The position numbers were made by a program, and so were the translations under genes. Below, one piece after another: positions 49,334 through 56,672 of a DNA stretch of 64,000 nucleotides. The stretch comes from Caulobacter radicis (GTDB lineage: Bacteria; Pseudomonadota; Alphaproteobacteria; Caulobacterales; Caulobacteraceae). The stretch covers positions 17,255 through 81,254 of the forward strand of contig NZ_QDKO01000041.1 of NCBI RefSeq assembly GCF_003094615.1, in the 5' to 3' direction. The number at the start of each line of letters is the position of its first letter. Positions within the stretch are counted from its first letter, which is position 1. Below the pieces are notes generated by a model, which was not told the DNA's origin, did not search any database, and saw only the letters and a program-made list of their open reading frames with translations.

Positions 49334-49672
49334 ACGACCTGGCCGACCGGAGCGCGGACAGGATCTCGTCGGCGGTCCCGCCGGGATCGGCCAGCACCCG
49401 CTCGTTGCGAAACCTCAACACCACGTATCCAAGCTGCTCCAGCGTTTCGGTGCGCTGGTCGTCATAGTCCTCGCGACCGTAATGAGCCGCGCCGTCGAGC
49501 TCCACGACCAGCTTGCCCGCCTCGCAGACGAAGTCCGCGAAACAGCGGTCGATCGCGATCTGCCGCATGAACTTGAAGCCCGAGAGGCGGCGGTTGCGGA
49601 CAAGGGCCCAAAGCGTCTTTCCGCCAGGGTCTGTTTCTGGCGAAGGCGGCGGGCGTAGGCGGTCCTGTCCAT
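49332..49672 (-). pseudogene. DUF559 endonuclease-like gene with a one-base frameshift
   Basis: DUF559 proteins are small Vsr-like restriction-fold proteins. The conserved body is in one frame: TLWALVRNRRLSGFKFMRQI, DFVCEAGKLVVELDGAAHY and GYVVLRFRNERVL. The expected N terminus (MDRTAYARRLRQKQTLAE, from the ATG at 49670-49672) is in another frame. The break is at the AAA run 49618-49620: adding one A to GCGGAAAGACGCTTTGG restores AEKTLW, the family continuation. As it stands the body could only be read from an ATG at 49716-49718 with an unrelated N terminus. This is either a recent natural frameshift or a sequencing error. Confidence 0.75.
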
Positions 49673-49738
49673 CAGCAAAGCCTGGGCGCTTCGCTCCTGC
49701 CTTTTCAATCAAAGGCATCGGGATTTTTCTGTGAGGGC

Positions 49739-49800
49739 GAAACCACTCACCCTCCCACCGCTGCGCGGCGGGCCCCTCCCTCTCTCTAAGAGAGAGGGAT
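49739..49800. repeat. Family A repeat flanking the DUF559 remnant (right)
   Basis: The inverted partner of the copy at 49273-49333 (ACCACTCACCCTCCCACCGC...CCCTCTCTCTAAGAGAGAGGG). The DUF559 gene is therefore enclosed by inverted repeats. Confidence 0.88.
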
Positions 49801-49904
49801 TCCCTGGAGGAGCCAGCTCCCGTTTTTGATCTATATCTTCCGCAAAACCCCTTATGCGGCCGCCCGGATTTGCCTGTTATCGGGCTTGGGCTTAAGCCGA
49901 TCCC

Positions 49905-50789
49905 ATGACGCAACAAGCCGACACCCTTTCCGATCTCGACGCCCAGAAGGCCCGCGCCCGGGCCTGGTTCGAGAGCCTGCGCGACCAGATCTGCGCCGCC
50001 TTCGAGACCCTGGAGGACGAGGCGCCGGCCGAACTCTACGGCGACCAGCCAGGCCGCTTCGAGCTGAAGCCCTGGGACCGGCCGGCCGGCGGCGGCGGGG
50101 TGATGGGCATGATGCGCGGGCGCCTGTTCGAGAAGGTCGGGGTGCACGTCTCCACCGTGTTCGGGACCTTCCCGCCGGAAATGGCCAAGACCATGCCGGG
50201 CGCCGCCGAGGATCCGCGCTTCTTCGCCACCGGCATCAGCCTGATCGCGCACATGACCAATCCGCGCGTGCCGGCCGTGCACATGAACACCCGCTTCATC
50301 GCCACCACCAAGGGCTGGTTCGGCGGCGGCGGCGACCTGACGCCGCTTCTGGGCTACCAGCGCAGCCAGGACTTCCCCGACGCGATCGACTTCCACGCCG
50401 CCTACAAGCGGGCCTGCGACAAGCACGATCCTGACTGGTACGCCAAGTACAAGGCCTGGTGCGACGAATACTTCTTCCTGCCCCACCGCAACGAGCCGCG
50501 CGGCGTCGGCGGCATCTTCTACGACCATCACGACAGCGGCGACTGGTCCAAGGACTTCGAGTTTACGCAAGACGTCGGCCGGGCCTTCCTCGAGATCTAT
50601 CCGACCCTGGTGCGCCGCCGCATGAACGAGGCCTGGAGCGCCGACGAGCGCGAACAGCAGCTGATCCAGCGCGGCCGCTACGTCGAGTTCAACCTGCTCT
50701 ACGACCGCGGCACGATGTTCGGCCTCAAGACCGGCGGCAACACCGAGTCGATCCTCAGCTCCATGCCCCCCGAGGTGAAGTGGCCTTGA
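49905..50789 (+). CDS. hemF: Oxygen-dependent coproporphyrinogen III oxidase
   Basis: It converts coproporphyrinogen III to protoporphyrinogen IX using O2 in heme synthesis. The 294-residue protein has the HemF signatures GVHVSTVFGTFP, NPRVPAVHMNTRF, the KWCDEYF-like KAWCDEYFFLPHRNEPRGVGGIFYD, and RYVEFNLLYDRGTMFGLKTGGN, normally near the C terminus. The start ATG is at 49905. No anaerobic HemN is seen in the window. Confidence 0.96.
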   Translation: MTQQADTLSDLDAQKARARAWFESLRDQICAAFETLEDEAPAELYGDQPGRFELKPWDRPAGGGGVMGMMRGRLFEKVGVHVSTVFGTFPPEMAKTMPGAAEDPRFFATGISLIAHMTNPRVPAVHMNTRFIATTKGWFGGGGDLTPLLGYQRSQDFPDAIDFHAAYKRACDKHDPDWYAKYKAWCDEYFFLPHRNEPRGVGGIFYDHHDSGDWSKDFEFTQDVGRAFLEIYPTLVRRRMNEAWSADEREQQLIQRGRYVEFNLLYDRGTMFGLKTGGNTESILSSMPPEVKWP

Positions 50790-50798
50790 GGCGATAGC

Positions 50799-50851
50799 TC
50801 CTCCCCCGTGAAACGGGGGAGGGGGACCACGAAGTGGTGGAGGGGGCGGGG
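50799..50851. repeat. Single family C repeat after hemF
   Basis: CTCCTCCCCCGTGAAACGGGGGAGG then GGACCACGAAGTGGT and GGAGGGGGCGG. It starts nine bases after the hemF stop and has no inverted partner. Confidence 0.82.
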
Positions 50852-50940
50852 CCAGGCGCAGAGGTCTGTCGATCGCCCTATTCGCGAACGTCGTTATCCC
50901 AAGGTTGCGCCGCCTGGCTTTTCAGCCTTAGCTTGACCGC

Positions 50941-51345
50941 ATGGCTCTCCTGCTCGCCCTCGCCCTGTCCACAGCCTTCGTCGCGCCGCGCGAGGTCGAG
51001 CTGTTTCATGAGAGCGTCCTCGCCGAGATCGGCCATCACGAGAGGCTTCGCAGCCGATCCGTGGAGGTCGAGTGGTATCGGGCGGCCGGCGGCGACCGCA
51101 GCCGGCTGCACGTCGCCGACTTCAAGTGCGACCAGCCCGTGGGCCGTCGCACGTGCCAGTTCACGCTGATCCGCGACGGCGGGCCGGTAGAGCTGCGCGG
51201 CGAGACGGTCGCCGACCGGCTGAGCTGCTCGGCGCGGTTCCAGCGCAATCTCCGTGGCGGCTCCCCGGCCTGGCTCGTCGAGCGCAGGCTGCGCGTGCCG
51301 CGCGGCTCGTTCACGGGCACGACCCTGCGCTGCGAGGCTCCCTAA
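50941..51345 (+). CDS. Small secreted protein of unknown function
   Basis: The 134-residue protein has a short signal peptide (MALLLALALSTAFVA). The mature domain has four cysteines (FKCDQPVGRRTCQF, LSCSARF and TLRCEAP), which suggests two disulfides. I do not recognise a family. Its 3' end overlaps the end of the convergent protease gene by four bases. It is probably real because the codon bias and signal sequence agree. Confidence 0.6.
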   Translation: MALLLALALSTAFVAPREVELFHESVLAEIGHHERLRSRSVEVEWYRAAGGDRSRLHVADFKCDQPVGRRTCQFTLIRDGGPVELRGETVADRLSCSARFQRNLRGGSPAWLVERRLRVPRGSFTGTTLRCEAP

Positions 51346-52184
51346 ACCGCCAGGCACACCACCTGGGCCACGCGCAGGTCGCGGCGCAGGCCGTCGGCGA
51401 TGCGGCCGTAGTTGTCGGTGGTGATCGCCTCGCCCGGGGCGAACTCGGGGACGTTGGCGTCGCCGCCACGGCGGGGCGTGCGGGCGATCAGGGTGCGCAG
51501 GCTTTCGGGCGCGGTGGTGTAGATGCGGCCGCGACGCGGCGACTCCGCCACCGTCACGCCGATCACCCGGCCGGCGCTGTCCAGGGCGGGGGCGCCGGAA
51601 AGGCCCGCAAGCGTGCCCTTCAGGTTGTCGGTGCGGCCGACCTCGGCCCAGACCAGGACGGGTTCGGTGCGGGCCCCGCGTCCGTGGATCACCAGGTTCT
51701 CGCGGCCGATCAGGCGCGAGGCCACCTCGCCGGCGTGGCCCTGGGGATAGCCGGGGTGGAAGGCCCGCATGCCCTTGCGCGGATCGGCCAGGTTGACCGG
51801 CATGGCCGGGGCGCCGCCCTCGGTGGTCAGTATGGCCGCGTCGAAGCGCGGGTCGATGGTCACCCGGGCGGCCACGCCGCGTCCGTCGGCGACCAGGATG
51901 GCGGCTTGCTTGCAGCCGTCGACCACGTGGCGAGCGGTCAGCCAGACGCCGTTCTGCCCCACCGAGAAGGCCGTGCCCGAGGCCGGCTCCTGCTTGTCGG
52001 GCACCTGCACCACGATCGACGGGTCGAAGGGCGAGGCCGGGCCCAGCGGCACGCCTTCCTCGCCGGGCACCGGCGGCGGCGGCGGAGGCGCGTCGGCGCG
52101 CTCCTCGCGGCCGACGGCGACCACCAGCAGGGCGGCGACCACGGCGCCGTAGACCAGCCAGTCTGGAAGCTTGGGGAAATGCAC
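51342..52184 (-). CDS. Membrane-anchored trypsin-like serine protease
   Basis: The 280-residue protein has an N-terminal membrane helix (WLVYGAVVAALLVVAVG) and a Pro-rich linker (PPPPPPVPG). A chymotrypsin-fold domain follows with the triad in AFSVGQNGVWLTARHVVDGC (His), DPRFDAAILTT (Asp) and LAGLSGAPALDSAGRVIGV (Ser, GxSGxP). This is the layout of DegS-like or housekeeping periplasmic trypsin-like proteases, but no PDZ domain follows. It lies downstream of the DUF350 gene on the same strand with a 28-bp gap. Confidence 0.88.
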   Translation of the reverse strand: MHFPKLPDWLVYGAVVAALLVVAVGREERADAPPPPPPVPGEEGVPLGPASPFDPSIVVQVPDKQEPASGTAFSVGQNGVWLTARHVVDGCKQAAILVADGRGVAARVTIDPRFDAAILTTEGGAPAMPVNLADPRKGMRAFHPGYPQGHAGEVASRLIGRENLVIHGRGARTEPVLVWAEVGRTDNLKGTLAGLSGAPALDSAGRVIGVTVAESPRRGRIYTTAPESLRTLIARTPRRGGDANVPEFAPGEAITTDNYGRIADGLRRDLRVAQVVCLAV

Positions 52185-52212
52185 GCGCCCCGCTCCGCCC
52201 GTTCCTTTGCCC

Positions 52213-52638
52213 TCAGCCCGCCACGCCGGAGGCGATGATGATGGCGGTGGCCAGCTTTGCGCCGACCAGCAGGGCGGCGGCCGAGACCTCGCCCTCGTTG
52301 ATCCGCTCGGGCAGGCCCTTGAGCATCATGTCGGTCAGGCGGAAGACCAGCAGCTGCAGCGCCAGGGTGGCCACGCCCCACAGCAGGATCTCGATCACCG
52401 AGGTCGAGGCCGCCAGCGAGGCGGCCAGCGGAATGGCCAGGCCCGTCAGCACCCCGCCCAGCGACAGCGCCGCCGCCGCGTTGCCCTCGCGGATCAGCTT
52501 GATCTCGCGATGCGGGGTCAGGAGGATGTAGATCGCCGCCCCGGCGACCAGCATGGCCATGGTCACGCCCACATGGGTCAGGGTCGTCAGCAGGCCGTTG
52601 GCGAAGGCCTGGATCTCGGGCGACTGGATCTGAGGCAT
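52213..52638 (-). CDS. DUF350 membrane protein
   Basis: The 141-residue protein has four predicted membrane helices and the DUF350 pattern: HREIKLIREGNAAAALSLGGVLTGLAIPLA and a second repeat ending GEVSAAALLVGAKLATAIIIASGVAG. The family comprises inner-membrane proteins of unknown function, some next to polyamine or stress genes. I chose the ATG at 52636-52638 (MPQIQSPEIQAFANG). It is followed by the protease gene. Confidence 0.85.
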   Translation of the reverse strand: MPQIQSPEIQAFANGLLTTLTHVGVTMAMLVAGAAIYILLTPHREIKLIREGNAAAALSLGGVLTGLAIPLAASLAASTSVIEILLWGVATLALQLLVFRLTDMMLKGLPERINEGEVSAAALLVGAKLATAIIIASGVAG

Positions 52639-52724
52639 GTTTACGCGACCCCCTGGGACTAGAGGGGCAAGCTCTAACACGGGTTGGCGAGACTTGCGTA
52701 GGGGGCTCGCGTGGCGAGCGTCGA

Positions 52725-53028
52725 ACCCTCTCTCTTTGAGAGAGGGAGGGGCCCGCCGCGCAGCGGTGGGAGGGTGAGAGGTTTCACCGTCGGCCTGTTC
52801 AGGCCGTCATCCCGGGTGGAGCGCAGCAGAGACCCGGAACCCAGGGGCGGCCGACGTAGCGCTTGCAACAGCGAACCTGACCGCCCAGCCCGGTCCCCTA
52901 GGTCCCGGATAAGCCCTGCGGGCTTTCCGGGATGACGAGGGTAGGGTGTTCTAATGGGAGAGGGCGTACCCTCTCACCCTCCCATGGCTTCGCCATGGGC
53001 CCCTCCCTCTCTCCATGAGAGAGGGAAA
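52725..53028. repeat. Nested repeat complex: family A pair enclosing a family D element
   Basis: Family A copies at 52725-52785 and 52968-53028 face each other. Between them lies a family D palindrome at 52803-52939 (CGTCATCCCGGG...CCGGGATGACG). The right family A copy ends exactly at the rlmN stop codon. This accounts for nearly all of the 390-bp gap 52639-53028; only 52639-52724 is unassigned and shows nothing recognisable. Confidence 0.88.
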
Positions 53029-54234
53029 TTAAGCCGCGTCGTCGGCGTCGTCTTCCAGCATGCCGGCCATGGCCGCCATCGACAGCTTGCGCAGGGCGCT
53101 GGCGCGGACCTTCTCGCTTTCGCTCTTCAGCTGGCCGCAGGCGGCGAGAATGTCGCGGCCGCGCGGGGTGCGGATCGGCGAGGAGTAGCCGGCCTTGTTG
53201 AGGATCGCGGCGAAGGTCTCGATCGCGCCCCAGTCCGAGCACTCGTACTGGCTGCCCGGCCAGGGGTTGAACGGGATCAGGTTGATCTTGGCGGGGATGC
53301 CCTTGATCAGCTTGACCAGCGCGCGGGCCTCGTCGGGGCTGTCGTTGACGCCCTTCAGCATCACGTACTCGAAGGTCACCCGGCGGGCGTTGGACAGGCC
53401 CGGATAGGCGCGGATGCCCTCCATCAGCTGGGCGATCGGGTACTTCTTGTTCAGCGGCACCAGCACGTCGCGCAGGTCGTCGTTGGTGGCGTGCAGGCTG
53501 ATGGCCAGCATGGCCTGGGTCGTATTGCCCAGCTTCTCCAGCATCGGCACGACGCCCGAGGTCGACACCGTGATCCGGCGACGCGAGATGCCGATGCCCT
53601 CGTTGTCGCTGATGATCTCGATGGCGTCCGACACCTGGCCCAGATTGTAGAGCGGCTCGCCCATGCCCATGAACACGATGTTGCTCAGCAGGCGGTCTTC
53701 CTTGTCCGACGGCCATTCGGCCAGGTCGTCCTTGGCGATCTGCACCTGGGCGACGATCTCGGCCGTCGTCAGGTTGCGCACCAGCGGCTGGGTGCCGGTG
53801 TGGCAGAAGCTGCAGTTCAGCGTGCAGCCGACCTGGCTGGAGACGCACAGGGCGCCCACACGACCCACCGACGGAATGTAGACCGTCTCGACCTCGATGC
53901 CCGGGGCCATGCGGATCAGCCACTTGCGGGTGCCGTCCTTGGAGACCTGGCGCTCGACCACCTCGGGGCGGGAGATGGTGAAGGTCTCGGCCAGCCGCGC
54001 GCGGGTTTCCTTGGCCACGTCGCTCATCTGGGCGAAGTCGGTCACGCCGCGGTGGTGGATCCAGCGGAACACCTGGGTGGCGCGCATCTTGGCCTTGCCG
54101 TGCTCGACCACGCCGCTCTCGGTCAGGGCGGCGATCAGCTGCGGGCGGGTCAGGCCCGACAGGTTGACGGGCGGCTTGGCCGCGTCGGCCTTTTCAGCGG
54201 GCGCAACGCGGGACAGGTCGAGGGTGACGCTCAA
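53029..54234 (-). CDS. rlmN: 23S rRNA (adenine2503-C2)/tRNA (adenine37-C2) methyltransferase
   Basis: This radical SAM enzyme methylates A2503 of 23S rRNA and A37 of some tRNAs. The cluster motif CTLNCSFC is at Cys137, Cys141 and Cys144 with the chosen start. Also visible are the GMGEPLYN motif and C-terminal PRGRDILAACGQL, with the catalytic Cys. I used a TTG start at 54232-54234 (read MSVTLDLSRV), because conserved sequence begins there and no ATG or GTG is suitably placed upstream. At 401 residues the length is normal. The gene diverges from trmD. Confidence 0.93.
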   Translation of the reverse strand: MSVTLDLSRVAPAEKADAAKPPVNLSGLTRPQLIAALTESGVVEHGKAKMRATQVFRWIHHRGVTDFAQMSDVAKETRARLAETFTISRPEVVERQVSKDGTRKWLIRMAPGIEVETVYIPSVGRVGALCVSSQVGCTLNCSFCHTGTQPLVRNLTTAEIVAQVQIAKDDLAEWPSDKEDRLLSNIVFMGMGEPLYNLGQVSDAIEIISDNEGIGISRRRITVSTSGVVPMLEKLGNTTQAMLAISLHATNDDLRDVLVPLNKKYPIAQLMEGIRAYPGLSNARRVTFEYVMLKGVNDSPDEARALVKLIKGIPAKINLIPFNPWPGSQYECSDWGAIETFAAILNKAGYSSPIRTPRGRDILAACGQLKSESEKVRASALRKLSMAAMAGMLEDDADDAA

Positions 54235-54347
54235 GGGGCGGTCCGGGAAATTCGAGGAATGTGCGGGGTCGAGGCGGGGATATAGCAGATGTGGGCCGGT
54301 TTTCCAAAAAGGCGGTTGGTCGCGCCCGGCGAGCCCGCTCCATGGAG

Positions 54348-54480
54348 ATCCTCCCCCCGTGGGGGAGGTGTCCGCGAAGCGGACGGAGGGGGGAGTGGCT
54401 GCGAAATCGGCCACTGCCTCGAAAGCTGAAAACAGCCCCCCTCCGGCCCTCCGGGCCACCTCCCCCACAGGGGGAGGATC
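54348..54480. repeat. Inverted pair of family C repeats
   Basis: Copies at 54348-54396 (CTCCCCCCGTGGGGGAGG, then GTCCGCGAAGCGGAC) and 54434-54480 (GGCCCTCCGGGCC then CTCCCCCACAGGGGGAGG) face each other between the divergent rlmN and trmD genes. Because both neighbours start here, this pair sits in 5' rather than 3' regions, unlike most copies. Confidence 0.87.
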
Positions 54481-54528
54481 TTGAGCGCTGGCCTCGCCAA
54501 TCCCCCCATCTCCCGCTAAACCGCGCCC

Positions 54529-55266
54529 ATGCCGTTCACCGCCACCGTCATGACCATGTTCCCCGAGGCCTTTCCCGGCCCGCTCGGCGTCTCGATGATC
54601 GGGACCGCCTGGAAGGAGGTCGACCTGTGGCGATTGGAAACACTGGACATTCGCGCCTTTTCCAAGGATAAGCGCGGCTTCCTCGACGACACCCCCGCGG
54701 GTGGCGGCGCGGGAGCCGTACTCAAAGCGGACGTCATCGCCTCTGCGCTCGACAGCGTGGACATCGGCGGGCGGCCGCTTTTGTACATGAGCGCCCGGGG
54801 CAGGCCCCTGACCCAGGCGCGCGTTCGTGAATGGTCCAAGGCGCCCGGTATCGTGGTGCTGTGCGGCCGCTTCGAGGGGGTGGACCAGCGGGTGCTCGAC
54901 GCCCGCGGGTTCGAGGAGGTCTCCGTCGGAGACGCGGTTCTCGCCGGTGGCGAGGCGGCGGCGATGGTGGTGATCGAGGCGTGCGTTCGACTGGCCCCGG
55001 GTGTGCTGGGGAACATCGAGAGCACGCTGGAAGAAAGCTTCGAGGACGGTCTCCTCGAGCATCCGCAGTACACGAGACCGCGGACGTTCGAAGGGCTCGA
55101 CATCCCCGAGGTGCTGCTGTCGGGCGACCACAAGAAGGTCGACCAGTGGCGGCGCAGTATGCGTGAAGAAACGACCCGCGAGCGGCGTCCAGATCTCTGG
55201 GAAGCGCATCTCGCCAATCAACAGGCAAAAGGCGGCCCGAAAACGGGTAAGCCCAAGGAGAAATGA
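54529..55266 (+). CDS. trmD: tRNA (guanine37-N1) methyltransferase
   Basis: It makes m1G37 next to the anticodon, preventing frameshifting. The 245-residue SPOUT-class protein has the trefoil-knot SAM site (LLYMSARGRPLTQ, VVLCGRFEGVDQRV, VLAGGEAAAMVVIEA) and the C-terminal motif GDHKKVDQWRR. The ATG is at 54529. It is followed by rplS with only two bases between the genes. Confidence 0.96.
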   Translation: MPFTATVMTMFPEAFPGPLGVSMIGTAWKEVDLWRLETLDIRAFSKDKRGFLDDTPAGGGAGAVLKADVIASALDSVDIGGRPLLYMSARGRPLTQARVREWSKAPGIVVLCGRFEGVDQRVLDARGFEEVSVGDAVLAGGEAAAMVVIEACVRLAPGVLGNIESTLEESFEDGLLEHPQYTRPRTFEGLDIPEVLLSGDHKKVDQWRRSMREETTRERRPDLWEAHLANQQAKGGPKTGKPKEK

Positions 55267-55268
55267 TC

Positions 55269-55652
55269 ATGGCGATCAACATCATCGCTCAGCTCGAGCA
55301 AGAAGAATCGGCCCGTCTGCTGGCCGTCCGCGCGATCCCGGAATTCCGTCCCGGCGACACCCTGCGCGTCAACGTGAAGATCAAGGAAGGCGAGCGCGAG
55401 CGCGTTCAGGCCTACGAAGGCGTCTGCATCGCCCGCCAGGGCACGGGCGTCCACGAGAGCTTCACGGTCCGCAAGATCTCGTTCGGCGAAGGCGTGGAGC
55501 GTCTGTTCCCGCTGCTCTCGCCGAGCATCGAAAGCATCGAAGTCAAGCGTCGCGGCGTCGTCCGTCGCGCCAAGCTGTACTACCTGCGCGACCGTCGCGG
55601 TAAGTCGGCCCGTATCGCCGAGCGCGTCAACGTCCGCAAGGACGCCGAATAA
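55269..55652 (+). CDS. rplS: 50S ribosomal protein L19
   Basis: It contributes to the 30S-50S bridge near the aminoacyl site. The 127-residue protein contains FRPGDTLRVNVKIKEGERER, GVCIARQG and VKRRGVVRRAKLYYLRDRRG. The start is the ATG at 55269, eight bases from AAGGAG (55255-55260). An in-frame ATG at 55263 overlaps the trmD stop and is only two bases from that site, so it is less likely. Confidence 0.95.
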   Translation: MAINIIAQLEQEESARLLAVRAIPEFRPGDTLRVNVKIKEGERERVQAYEGVCIARQGTGVHESFTVRKISFGEGVERLFPLLSPSIESIEVKRRGVVRRAKLYYLRDRRGKSARIAERVNVRKDAE

Positions 55653-55681
55653 GCAGCTCGCTCGCTACGGCGAAGTGTTCG

Positions 55682-55716
55682 AAGGCCCCGGCGGAAACGC
55701 CGGGGCCTTTTGCTTT
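55682..55716 (+). terminator. Rho-independent terminator of trmD-rplS
   Basis: AAGGCCCCGGCG pairs with CGCCGGGGCCTT across GAAA, followed by TTGCTTTT. Confidence 0.88.
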
Positions 55717-55777
55717 TGCGGTTGCCTCCTCGCCAGGGTCGCGTGCAATCCTGGGCTGAGCTTCGGGGGAGGGGACC

Positions 55778-56242
55778 ATGCGGCGCATGACGAAGGGGGC
55801 CGGCCTGCTGGCGGTCGCTGTTCTGGCCACGGCCGGGGCGCCGGTGACGCTTCCCGACCTGCCCAAGACCAGGGACGAGCCCGAGCTCCTGGCGCCCAAC
55901 GGCCGGCGCGGGATGGAGGTCGACCTCAACGAGATCCGCATCTTCTTCGCCGGCGGTTACGACGGCGCCTGGATCCGCCGCTCGAACATGAACCTCGTCC
56001 GGGCGATCCACGGCATGACCTTCTACAAGGTGGGCGGCCGGCTTTATGTCGACCGCGACGGCGACCACATCGTCGACGCCGGCGCCTTCTACGTGCCCAA
56101 GACCGGTCTGGTGATCGCCGACTGGAACTGCGACGGCCGGGGCGACCAGATCCTGCTCAGCATGCGGCCCGCGCCCAAGGGAACCTGGGAGGGCCTGCTC
56201 AAGCGCGTCCGCGAGGAGGATGGCAAGGCCACCGCCCGCTGA
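55778..56242 (+). CDS. Secreted protein of unknown function (154 residues)
   Basis: It has an N-terminal signal peptide (MRRMTKGAGLLAVAVLATAG). The mature domain is probably beta-rich with short repeats of the form GGRLYVDRDGDHIVDAGAFY and DWNCDGRGDQILL. The D-x-D-G-D and D-G-R-G-D loops look like calcium-binding dockerin/EF-hand-like loops, but the spacing is not canonical. I do not know the family. It stands alone between rplS and the leu region. Confidence 0.6.
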   Translation: MRRMTKGAGLLAVAVLATAGAPVTLPDLPKTRDEPELLAPNGRRGMEVDLNEIRIFFAGGYDGAWIRRSNMNLVRAIHGMTFYKVGGRLYVDRDGDHIVDAGAFYVPKTGLVIADWNCDGRGDQILLSMRPAPKGTWEGLLKRVREEDGKATAR

Positions 56243-56272
56243 ACGGCCAAGCTTTGTGCATAAGCACGCATC

Positions 56273-56301
56273 TTGACGGATCGTCGTTCTGTGGCATGAT
56301 G
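56273..56301 (+). promoter_or_regulatory. Promoter of the candidate ncRNA upstream of leuC
   Basis: TTGACGG (56273-56279) is followed 16-17 bases later by CATGAT/ATGATG, a good vegetative promoter that would start transcription near 56307. Confidence 0.5.
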
Positions 56302-56306
56302 ATTTC

Positions 56307-56452
56307 ACCCTCGCTGTTCAGACACGGCGGGCTTCCAGACCGTCTCCTTTCTAGTGGACGGCCCTCTTCAGGCGGAGCCATCGGCCCCTGGAGTGTACAA
56401 ACGATGCCAGGGCGCGCCGACAGGTCACTACGACCGGCGCGCCCTTAGTCGT
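56307..56452 (+). ncRNA. Candidate structured ncRNA upstream of leuC, possibly 6S RNA
   Basis: The 418-bp gap 56243-56660 has no credible gene but holds a unit of promoter, about 100 nt of structured sequence and a hairpin. Visible structure: GCTGT/ACGGC around TCAGAC near 56318-56332; ACCGTC/GACGG around 56352-56377; CTTCCAG/CTGGAG spanning most of the element; and a 10-bp perfect stem GGGCGCGCCG/CGGCGCGCCC near 56410-56445 followed by TTAGTCGTTA. The 5' segment TGTTC...CGGCGGGCTTCC loosely recalls the 5' side of 6S RNA, and the long irregular rod fits, but I cannot confirm identity. Alternatively it is a leu leader or attenuator; no Leu-rich leader peptide is evident. Confidence 0.45.
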
Positions 56453-56672
56453 TAGAGGTTGCGTTCAATGGTCCTCGTCCTGCCGGGATGGGGACCAAGG
56501 CGACGGTCGCGTTCCCGCCTTCAGGACAGGCTTCGGGGCAAGAAATGTGCGCCTGGACGTTGTTTCCGCGTCCCCTCGGGGCAGGATCGATCGCTGCGTG
56601 GCGGTCACACAGCGGATTTTCGGCGTTTCATCGCTTTACGCGCCCGCCCATCGGGCCTAGATGCGGATCGCT

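Noticed and set aside
49332..49718. Intact 128-residue DUF559 protein from the ATG at 49716-49718
   Set aside because: Its first 30 residues are unrelated to the family while the correct N terminus exists in the other frame; a frameshift explains both.
49826..49839. FixK/FNR-like box upstream of hemF (TTGATCTATATCTT)
   Set aside because: The second half-site does not match ATCAA, and HemF is the oxygen-requiring enzyme, so anaerobic activation is not expected.
55778..56242. Calcium-binding dockerin-like protein
   Set aside because: The Asp/Gly loops lack the spacing and duplication of dockerin or EF-hand motifs.
56461..56660. Leucine leader peptide before leuC
   Set aside because: No short frame with a run of Leu codons and a following attenuator was found.
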